This document shows positions 10,901 through 17,900 of a DNA stretch of 20,202 nt, one piece after another. Every line of letters starts with the position of its first letter. Position 1 is the stretch's first letter. Both the position numbers and the translations under genes were made by a program. Below the pieces are notes generated by a model. That model was not told where the DNA came from, did not search any database, and worked only from the letters and a program-made list of their open reading frames with translations. Source of the stretch: Apostichopus leukothele (Eukaryota > Echinodermata > Holothuroidea > Aspidochirotida > Stichopodidae); contig JAAAKB020208027.1 in assembly GCA_010014835.2 (NCBI GenBank), positions 1-20,202 of the forward strand, given 5' to 3'.

Positions 10901-13900
10901 AGGCCCAACTGATTTCAAACAGGAAGCAACATGTCCATCCTAAGTCCAACTGGTATAAACATTCATTTATCCCAAAACCAACACCTATCTGTTTATTACC
11001 TGTCGTAACAGGTAGTTTTGAAACATGTATCACTTCCTGATAATAGATAGTAGGTAACCATTGGAAGTTTTGTACAATACAGGTTATGGTTCCAGAGTTT
11101 TCTTTTAACAAAAGGTCGCAATTGTGGGTAGGGAATAAAAAATGCTACACCGCTGGCTGGTTTACATTTACAATTTGAACCCGATCTGTTAACGAGAAGC
11201 GTTATCCACTTTAAACTATGCTATGCTAGCAAACACTATAGTCAAGTATAGAACATGATTTAAATATATAATGCTAAGTACAATTGCACAAACCAAAATT
11301 GTCAGGTTCAGTTGTCGTATAACTTCTCTTTCTCTCCACAGAATACCATCCAACAGAAACTACATTGCTAAAGGTTGTCACAATGTGATACTTTAGTTTC
11401 TGCGTCTAAAAAGGTACTAATTTTTCCTATTTTGCTTGTCACAATCTTGGTGACTAGAGATAAAACGTTTTCTGAAACTGTATAAAACATTGCACTCAAA
11501 CATAAATGACATTTAATAGGAATTGGAATACGATACTCAAATTCAACCTCCTTCTCATAGGAGAGTTACCGTACCATAAACTGAAACTTGATATGCGTTC
11601 ATCTCGTCTGTTCTTTCACTAGTAAACAGGCAGCGATATATGCCTTCATCCGTTGGTAAAGTGAATTCCTTGGTCAACGTACCGTCTTCGTCTACTTCAA
11701 ACATATCTTGATAAGTTACAGCTTGGTTTGTATCCAAGCGAAGAACTGCTGAAAGCGTTTGTGAATTCGTATCATCGTTAAATTTCCGTTTCCATAAAAC
11801 GATGTTAAAATCACGATACGTACATATGATGTTTAGCTTTGAATTCATTTCTATACGCACTTTCTTAAGATTTTGACCAGTGTTATCGCTATAAAAGTTA
11901 CTATGAGATTCAACCAACACCAGTGAAGTGTATTTGTTAAGAAGGGATGGGAGATGGTCGGTCTTACAAACGAGAAGTGACAACACTGGTGTTAATTTTT
12001 CAAATAGGTTTGTTGTATTTGTTCTTGAAGTGTAAAATACTCCATTATTTGAACTTTTCGTTGTAGACGTTATATTTTCATCTCCTCTAGCGCGTCTGAT
12101 GGCCCAGTAAGGACTAATCGAAGGCCTGCTATTCCTTACAACACAGCTCAACTGTGAAAATCGTTCTATTTTCAGATGACAGAGTTTGTCCTGTTCTTCA
12201 CAGCCTTCAATAATAGGATAAGGAGGATTCGGCTTGGCTGCAAAAAGGTCGAGACGGGTGGAATTTGTGTATAGTTCTATTATAAGAATGTATTGCTTTG
12301 TTCAAAGTTAAACGATATAATTACTTGATTGAAGTGTAAAGAGTTAACGTTATATATGCAGTAAATGATGACACTTATTATTTTAGCTTTATAATAGGCA
12401 GACACATTTGCCTTCCTATTGTGGAAGGAATGATGTACGTAAACCAATTCATTGTATTGATGTTTGGGTATGGGTTCATCCTTTACGAATGGCTCATTCA
12501 TTAACTACGTTGTGTTGTAAATTTAGCAAAATTACAAATTCAAAGATATGTTCAAATCTGTCTGATAACTGGCAGGGAAAATAAGGTTAATAACGACTTA
12601 CCGATAGTCCTTACACTTCTACAACAAATATCTTCTGCAGATGTTGATATATTTATTCTCGTCACCAGAAAGTCTCCTTCATGCTGTATACTGACATTTT
12701 TGATGGCTAAGGAACCTTTTTCATCAATGTCAAATTCATCAGACGGATTATGTTTTGCACTTCTGTCATTTTTGCCAATACGAGAAGCAACAGGACTTTT
12801 CCCCACATAGTTTGAAGTGTTGTACCAGACAATATTCTCAGCATCAGTCCCAAGGCATTCTACAGTGCCATTCGTTCCCAGATAAAGGTATTGTTCAACT
12901 TTACATTCTGTATGGCTATTGTCATTAGCTGTGGAATACAAATATTATGTTACAACGATGAAAGTGTTGACAAATTGTAAGTTAAATCTAAATATTCCGC
13001 ACATTTTTTAGTCTTAGAAATGTACATGTCCAAAAAGCTGGAAACGTTGTCTATTGGCAGAACACATCTTCATTAAAGAATATTTATGTACCATGGCAAA
13101 TAGTTTTGCTTGCTTAGACTGTTAACGTGACGAGATTCACTCGTTCTCACGCATAGCGGTTACGAAAATCCCACGACACCTTTCTCGAGTTTTAGTTAAA
13201 CAAACCAAGCCCTACTCGACAAATAGGTTGTGATATGTTTTAATAATACGATTATGACATGCAACCTAGTAATCTTTATGATAATAATCGGTCTTATTTT
13301 TAAAGACGGAAAGAATTCGAAAAAGGAATAAATGGAAATATAAACAACATTTTGGGGAAATTATGTTTTTAAGGAAATCGGTTAAGTCATTTAGTAAAAC
13401 AATATTTTATGATAACTGTATATCAGCTTCGCTGAGGGACATCATACCTACACTGATGATTAATTTCATATTAAGTACAAGTTGCTCATAAATTGATATC
13501 TGATGTTAAGGCATCAGTAGGATAATAATTTCAAAAGTTCATTCAAAAGTTCATTAGAAGTACATGACGAAAGTTAGCTTAGCACCACTTGAGGACATAA
13601 CCACTTAATATCAAATCGCTTTTTATACTAAATCCTCTCTAGGAACATTTTATACAAAAACAACTAGTAATACACGCCATTGTCAAGGCTAAAGATATCA
13701 CCACCAGATAAATAAGACTTCCTACATACAGTAAATATATCACAGACAAGTTGAATCACAGGTTCCCAGGCTATTAGAATTCCACACCTAAAAGCAATAC
13801 GAAATAAATTTGGAACGAAGTTCGTCAGTGTCTTTTTTTTAATTAGCGATAGTAACTGATTAACCACCATTCTTATCTTCAAGGCCTGTCAATTTCTACT

Positions 13901-14020
13901 TTGTAAACATTATTTGCTACAATAAGCATTGACTAGCTTTGCGTGCAACGTGATGTACATACCTCCAATGCAGGTCAAGATTGTCGACAGAGCTACTATT
14001 GATAAACTTCCAATAACCAT
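4896..14020 (-). CDS. transmembrane Ig-NACHT-LRR receptor (multi-exon gene model)
   Basis: Model: exons 14020-13963, 12928-12602, 12237-11575, 10688-10350, 9672-9565, 7537-6000, 5368-5160 and 4980-4896. Lengths of 58+327+663+339+108+1538+209+85 give 3327 bp, 1108 residues and a stop. Order of parts: signal peptide (1-20), Ig-like domains (about 25-125, 140-235, 245-345, 355-460), one membrane helix (473-497), NACHT (about 585-760) with its helical C-terminal part, and LRR (about 1030-1105). Introns are phase 1 up to the NACHT exon, then phase 0 and phase 2, and every junction keeps the frame. By family knowledge NACHT is an NTP-driven oligomerisation module of innate sensors, normally cytosolic and without Ig domains. 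No DEATH, CARD or PYD lies upstream of NACHT; the membrane segment is there instead. Inferred role: a surface Ig sensor that clusters its own NACHT. The alternative is two genes, with NACHT starting at its own ATG (7520). Confidence 0.68.
5160..5368 (-). CDS. LRR exon of the Ig-NACHT-LRR gene
   Basis: About 70 residues (1012-1081). It enters in phase 0 after AACATAG; that TAG would be an in-frame stop, so the exon cannot extend further. It contains LNTLQNLEI, EFTEEEVSGLL and ESLEELW, a leucine-rich repeat pattern typical of NLR C-termini, where the LRR senses ligand or keeps the protein inactive. It leaves in phase 2 at TATG/GTTAGT, a donor with an unusual T at +3. The LRR region is short, perhaps two to four repeats. 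Confidence 0.7.
5678..5783. repeat. inverted repeat with 17-bp perfect arms
   Basis: TGGTGCCAATTGTAACA at 5678-5694 is perfectly complementary to 5767-5783, with a 72-bp loop and partial pairing further in. The right arm overlaps a 14-bp palindrome, GTAACATATGTTAC (5759-5772). It could be a small MITE-like remnant or a hairpin; no target-site duplication was recognised. Confidence 0.75.
5870..5967. repeat. 45-bp imperfect tandem duplication
   Basis: 5870-5914 and 5923-5967 match at a 53-bp offset. Both begin TAATATATTA and end in a CTGCTTT box, with ATGAG(A/G)TTAAC between. It lies just inside the intron next to the NACHT exon donor. Confidence 0.8.
6000..7537 (-). CDS. NACHT domain exon
   Basis: One open exon of 512 codons plus two bases (residues about 499-1011). 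Numbering residues from the GTG at 7523: an NLR linker (YNAVQPIPF, VNKLFVEGGIDLL) at 23-51; Walker A GDPGYGKST at 87-95; Walker B VIILDGYDEY at 164-173 with the acidic pair; sensor 1 VIVTTRSSYLP at 197-207; the GFTEEEAR-like segment at 221-227; and FYHKLFGEWYAAHHL at 387-401, the hallmark of the NLR helical region. NTP-binding residues look intact, so the module should be active. The acceptor is TTGTTATTTTGAAG at 7538, phase 1, matching the transmembrane exon; the donor is CAG/GTAAAA, phase 0, and without splicing a stop follows four codons later. The first ATG (7518-7520, GTGATGG) could also start a cytosolic form. No DEATH, CARD or PYD precedes it. Confidence 0.93.
7538..9564 (-). other. long intron between transmembrane and NACHT exons, with possible optional exons
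   Basis: 2027 bp, phase 1. It holds the exon-like segment 8943-9052 (separate entry) and a weaker one starting at 8363 (acceptor CAAACTTTTCAG, phase 0). The weaker one reads RDMLFDPHLSNRY and onward and has only poor phase-1 donors. If the NACHT part is a separate gene, its promoter and 5' UTR would also lie here, but I saw no compelling TATA box close to 7520. Confidence 0.5.
8943..9052 (-). CDS. candidate alternative cytoplasmic-tail exon
   Basis: Acceptor CAATTGACTTAACAG is followed by two bases and an open frame in phase 1, matching the transmembrane exon's donor. It reads TRKRKRDNKVQSEEV, then NYPGKFRIS and SHASGTEQE, a basic stop-transfer-like start and a hydrophilic body as expected just inside the membrane. 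A donor GAG/GTAGCA would leave in phase 0, which does not fit the NACHT exon. Read through, the frame continues about 20 codons to a stop at about 8886. It is best explained as an alternative tail (short, NACHT-less form) or a decayed exon; no domain is recognised. Confidence 0.35.
9565..9672 (-). CDS. transmembrane exon of the Ig-NACHT-LRR gene
   Basis: 36 codons, phase 1 in and out. The acceptor TATTGTCTTTCTCAG is strong. The peptide starts DTAEGHQVNY, then a helix of about 25 hydrophobic residues (residues 473-497) rich in Leu, Val and Ile, followed by Lys-Arg as a cytoplasmic anchor. The donor AAAC/GTAAGA sits right after the helix, as in the equivalent exon of the plus-strand gene (17202-17363). 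If the donor is not used, the frame runs about 42 more codons to a stop at 9440, giving a short-tailed receptor. Spliced on, the C completes CGG (Arg) with the first two bases of the NACHT exon. Confidence 0.85.
9673..10349 (-). other. intron between the last Ig exon and the transmembrane exon
   Basis: 677 bp, phase 1, donor G/GTATGC. Apart from the simple repeat at 10141-10242 nothing is recognised. Confidence 0.6.
10141..10242. repeat. (ACATC)n / (ACAAC)n low-complexity run
   Basis: A pentanucleotide run moving from ACATC to AACAC units and back to ACATC, then AAT repeats. It lies wholly within the intron. Confidence 0.9.
10350..10688 (-). CDS. fourth Ig-like domain exon (membrane-proximal)
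   Basis: 339 bp, phase 1 to phase 1, residues about 350-463. The acceptor TTTCTTCATTCGCAG opens VKPEPPYLVVSGC, matching the start AKPNPPYPIIEGC of the two-Ig exon, so the exons are paralogous. The Ig fold is shown by C380 in NLTC, W393 in LEWQ and C440 in VTVEC, 60 residues apart, with an extra Cys pair at 362 and 368 near the N-terminus. The donor is ACATACG/GTATGC. Extracellular. Confidence 0.85.
10689..11574 (-). other. intron region carrying a decayed Ig exon
   Basis: Apart from the pseudoexon at 11000-11185 no other feature is supported. A pyrimidine-rich run ending in CAG at 11327-11341 resembles a plus-strand acceptor but leads to no open frame of note. Confidence 0.5.
11000..11185 (-). 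pseudogene. degenerate Ig-domain exon
   Basis: 186 bp with phase-1 boundaries like its neighbours: acceptor CTCGTTAACAG and donor ACAG/GTAATA. The frame reads RVQIVNVNQPAV, an in-frame TAG at codon 14, then THNCDLLL and KENSGTITCIVQN, and later YYQEVIHVSK. SGTITC and what follows correspond to the F and G strands of an Ig domain (compare RVTVEC in the exon at 10350-10688). The B to E strands, with the first Cys and the Trp, are missing. It looks like an Ig exon that lost its middle and gained a stop; skipping it keeps the frame. Alternatively it is a poison exon that lowers expression when included. Confidence 0.6.
11575..12237 (-). CDS. two-Ig exon (second and third Ig-like domains)
   Basis: 663 bp, phase 1 to phase 1, residues about 129-350. 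The acceptor CGACCTTTTTGCAG opens AKPNPPYPIIEGC. Domain 2 has C160 (LSC), W173 (YWAIR) and C219 (LLVC). Domain 3 is closer to a V-type fold, with C267 (NIICTY), W277 (VLWKR) and C331 in DEGIYRC. Two Ig domains on one exon is less usual than the one-domain exons around it and suggests loss of an intron. The donor TATG/GTACGG keeps phase 1; a competing donor ACG/GTAACT six bases further on would break the phase. Several N-x-S/T sites suit an extracellular protein. Confidence 0.85.
12238..12601 (-). other. intron between first and second Ig exons
   Basis: 364 bp, phase 1, with a perfect donor G/GTAAGT and a pyrimidine-rich acceptor. The minus-strand frame at 12280-12501 has no domain features and is taken as intronic. 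Confidence 0.65.
12602..12928 (-). CDS. first Ig-like domain exon
   Basis: 327 bp, phase 1 to phase 1, residues about 20-128. The acceptor TTTGTATTCCACAG is good and the donor G/GTAAGT is perfect. An Ig V-like pattern is seen: C44 (TVEC), W54 (IVWY), then LAIKNVSIQHEGDF, the usual E to F strand motif. The F-strand Cys expected at residue 108 is Val, and a Cys-Cys pair lies at 121-122 instead, with another Cys at 28. The standard disulphide is therefore missing or moved. N-glycosylation sequons (NGT, NTS, NVS, NIS) are frequent. Confidence 0.8.
12929..13962 (-). other. first intron of the Ig-NACHT-LRR gene
   Basis: 1034 bp, phase 1. AT-rich, with a short direct repeat (TCAAAAGTTCAT) near 13531-13556. 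No exon or other feature is supported; the minus frame 13664-13882 has no domain features. Confidence 0.55.
13963..14020 (-). CDS. signal peptide exon of the Ig-NACHT-LRR gene
   Basis: ATG at 14018-14020 in good context (TCAAGATGG, A at -3 and G at +4). It encodes MVIGSLSIVALSTILTCIG, a hydrophobic stretch of signal-peptide type with small residues at its end. It leaves in phase 1 at GGAG/GTATGT, a strong donor, matching the phase-1 acceptor of the first Ig exon, where G completes GCT (Ala). A TATA-like box lies about 52 bp upstream. It was found by looking for a start exon that fits this phase, so some selection bias applies. Confidence 0.7.
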
Positions 14021-14071
14021 CTTGATAAAACCCTTTCAAGAAAATAAACAAACGTCAAGCCTCGATCAAGC

Positions 14072-14077
14072 TTTATA
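14072..14077 (-). promoter_or_regulatory. TATA-like box, minus-strand gene
   Basis: GCGTATAAAG on the minus strand, 52 bp before the ATG at 14020. The placement suits a short leader. Confidence 0.4.
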
Positions 14078-14481
14078 CGCAAGATACAAAAGACAGATTC
14101 AGTTTCAAAAGATATCGATAAACAGTTACAGGATTGCTTCGTTGTAATAATTATCATTCATCGTGTAAAACATTATGTACAGATCAATGGTTAAATACAC
14201 AAGCATGTCCCCAATTTGAGACTGAAGTTAGCGTATACTAACTTTTGAACACAATGTCGAATATCTTGAAGATTCAGTACCATATAAATCTTATCTTTGC
14301 AAAATGAAATATTTCTACCTTTCTTATCACCCATTTTTAAAACTTTTTAAGTTTTTTTTGTGACCATAAGCAGCTTGTAATACCTTGTTTATGTTTGAGA
14401 AAAAAATCAATTGGACGAAATTGAGTTATATAGATTGGATATTATAGTAGTCCTACCTTACGTTTTAGAAGCCTCCGTACG

Positions 14482-14489
14482 TATATAAT
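14482..14489 (+). promoter_or_regulatory. TATA-like box, plus-strand gene
   Basis: TATATAAT on the plus strand, 155 bp before the ATG at 14644. AT-rich background makes chance matches common. Confidence 0.35.
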
Positions 14490-14643
14490 ATTAATGTTAC
14501 AAAGAGAAAGCAGACATATTTGCATATGCTTCAAATTCAATGTCGTAGCGGCAAGTGGAAAATTCGTCTAAAAATAGAAACATTATCGGGTAGTAAGTTA
14601 TATCTTTCGCACTTTCCAACTACGAACATTTCTGGTCGGTTTA

Positions 14644-14986
14644 ATGAGCTCTACAACCATGAGTGTCCGAATATTCTTAACACTTCATCTGTTACTCTTG
14701 GTTTTACGTGATGCGAAGTTGCAAGATGGGATTTCTAACGTAACTGTCACTGAATTTGATTCAGTGGTGTTGAAATGTAATGATTCTACAGCTCTAAATG
14801 CTTGGAAATTTGCAGGTTCTCTCCTGTTTCATAATCGTATTCTTCAAGATCCGGAGTTGAGTCCTGGTATGACAGTATTCCAGAACAATTCTCTTTTAGT
14901 TAGGAATGTAACAAGCGCTCATGAAGGAATCTATGAATGTCTCATCTCAGGAATGTTGAAATTCAAGTATCGTCTGCAAGTACAAG
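14644..14986 (+). CDS. signal peptide and first Ig-like domain exon
   Basis: 114 codons plus one base. The ATG at 14644 or the one five codons on (14659) starts a signal peptide with core FLTLHLLLLVL; the second gives a more usual length. A V-like Ig follows: C45 (VVLKC), W54 (NAWKF), then LLVRNVTSAHEGIYEC with C99, a textbook F-strand motif. The donor ACAAG/GTATAC leaves in phase 1. Leader and Ig lie on one exon, unlike the neighbour gene, where they are split. Confidence 0.88.
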
Positions 14987-17900
14987 GTATACACTATTTC
15001 ATTGTTAATTGTTGTACTTTTTACAAATTGGAAATACATATTTACAATTTGTGTTTTTATTAAGTAGTAAACTTATCCAATTTGAATTCATTTAATTTAT
15101 GTTTTACTTGTCATAAGTTGTCGATTCATTGTGCTTGTGTACTCGTTCAGCTATGATTCTTTTCTTTGACTTATGACATCGATTATGCTATATAACTTCC
15201 ATACAATTGACCTGTTATAAGCAGAAACATGTGATACAATTTATCTACTTCAAAAAGTATGGCTATAGAAGTAACTGGTTGCAAGTTTGTCCACTTTCTG
15301 GAACAATGCAATAGACTATCGTTTGTACACATCTAAGCATATTAAAAAAAATCTCAATCTTAACTATGGATTAGTTATGTTTTATTATACCGTCACATTG
15401 TCTCTGAACACAGCCTTGCAATATCATAAAGGGCACAAACCCACTTATGTTATTGATAAATACTTTATAAGCAATGTCATGATAAATGTAGGGTAGGCAT
15501 CGCATATTGTATTCACTTCATTCTTTAAAGTTATTCCAAATCTACAATTGACCATCAATGGACAACCGACCGATAACTTAACATATCTCGAGGAAGGGGT
15601 TGTAATTGAAGCAGTCTGTCTGGCGACCAGGTTACAATCGGCTGCAAATTTGACATGGTTTATAAATGATCATTCGAGCTATTCATATCCATGCATGTGG
15701 AACAAACCCATTCAAGAAGCAAACGGGACTTTGACCAGATCTATGATACGATTTAACCCACAACGTTCTACCGGAAATATTACATGCATCGTCAACCATG
15801 GAGCAGGAGTGACAGAACGACGTGTAGATGGGGAATATTTTGTATATTGTGAGTCTCATATGTCGTTGTGCAATATTAAGTTAACACATCTGATTGGAAT
15901 TGATGATATCTATTTTTCGGTTCATGTTTACTAACTTAAAATAACATATATTGTTCATTTAGTTAATAATATCTTAACACAAATGGCTGAATCAAAGATC
16001 AATCCTCCTTTACAAAAGTGAACGACAATGTGCACACTTTAGTGGAAGGTATGAAAGATGGTAGTGTTTACAATTGATGTCCATGTTGTATAGTTGACAA
16101 CTACTTTTAAAACTTACAGATGTATGTTAAGATTCTGGGTTAAAAGTCTAACCATGCTTCTCATACACACCTATAATGCCAATGACTAACCAAATTTTAC
16201 TGTTTTTTTCAGTTTCTGTTGGAGTTGTCACATTGTCAGAAACAACCGTCTCTTAACTAGTGTCCCTTTCTCAATTCCCTAAAAAGTCTTACAAGCTTTG
16301 ACATTCTTTAATGTAAACATAGATATCTGATTTTTTTTTAAATAATATAACTTTTGTTTAATCTTTTACGAAGCGAAACCGACAATCAAGTTGGTTATAA
16401 ACGGCAAGGATTCACACGAAAATGTACAGATCAGGGAGACAGATTATATTACTGCCTCCTGCAGGGTAGAGAAAGCCAAAGCTGCAATGACTATTACTTG
16501 GCTAGTGAATGGTGAAGATGTAGAAATCAAAAGCAATATCACGAAGCACAGGAGCGACTTACTTTATTACAACCTAACTTCAACGGTTGTATTTAAACCT
16601 TCCGAATTAAGAGGAAATGTTACTTGTAACATCAGTGATTCAGAGCATTCAAGTTCAACAGTATATTGGACAGTTACAGGTATGGTGATTTTAGGATTTC
16701 ATTGTCCCTTGTTAGAAGACTAGAATCTCTCGACGAATTTAGTTCTCATGTCCCTTTAATGCTTTCATTGACCTAACAAAAACATGTTTCTTTGATTAAT
16801 TATTTTCAGATCGAAACTGTTCATGACCTTTTAGGAACAATGAAACTCTTTCAATTTATGAGATTCAAAACTTAAGATTGTGAAGTATAGTCAAGTATTA
16901 TATTAACATGAATTAGTCAAACATAGTTAATAAGTAACAAAGAGATCTTTCATGTTGAAGTTAAAAGGTTTGCAAAATTAAACCTACAACACATCATTTC
17001 CAATAATCGCTTGAAAGACAGTTACAACATTTCCCTTTCAAGATTGAAAAGAAAAGTTCGCTAGTTCACACGGACTTCTTTTAGCTTAGTAATTGTTAAT
17101 TGTAATGATTTATCACTCCGGAGGAGTTTGCAATCATTGATAAAAATAATCTCTTAAATTTATTTTCGTTTTAGTCAGTTTTAGTTCTTGCTCCCTTACA
17201 GAGGAGAAAAAGGTCACGACAGAAACATACATTACCGTACGGCAGGCAAAGACTGGCTCCACATTCATCTTGAAACAACCTTGGATGATAAGTCTTGTCG
17301 GTAGCTTCACCGTCATGTCATACATAACTATAATAGTAGTATGTTGCTTCCGAAGAACACAAGGTGAAAGACAGCGAAGTAACTTTCTACTCTTAAATAC
17401 ATACATGTAACACTCTCGCATATGCTTGCACAAACAATTATTATTGTCGATTGCTTATTAGTCAAACTGTTTTAGGATGAAATTTGCTAAGATGTGACGA
17501 ATGCAAATAAAGAAGTTCTTACGTTATTTCAGTCTTTGCAAAAAACAGCTACAGTATAACTCAAAAGATTCATTATGATGCAGGCGATCTCTATGCCTTA
17601 TATTTGAATTCGGTCTGATTTTCTTAAAACAAGTTGGGTTCATGTTTATATAATTTTCTTTTTCCTTTAATTTCGTAGGATTGTCACATATTTGAAATTT
17701 GTTAATCTGAGCACTAAATAAACATTAATACCGTATGAACAGTTAATACCTCATTGTTGAAAATCGTTTCAGTCTTCTACTTAATTAACAAACCTTGTTT
17801 GTTGTTGACATTATGCTTTATATATCTTTCTATAATTTTCATTCAAACAGCGTGTGCAACGGACAGTGAGTGGTACGTTCGATTACCAATGTCATGAATA

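Larger units (their letters stand above)
14021..14643. promoter_or_regulatory. shared intergenic region, candidate bidirectional promoter
   Basis: 623 bp separate the two start codons. A minus-strand TATAAA (14072-14077) would place transcription start about 14045, with a roughly 25-base leader. A plus-strand TATATAAT (14482-14489) would place it near 14512, with a leader of about 130 bases. No clear NF-kB, IRF or STAT consensus was found by eye. Two plus-strand frames here (13929-14147 and 14520-14711) lack domains. Confidence 0.5.

Noticed and set aside
17134-17433. 99-codon minus-strand frame
   Set aside because: Antisense shadow of the plus-strand transmembrane exon.
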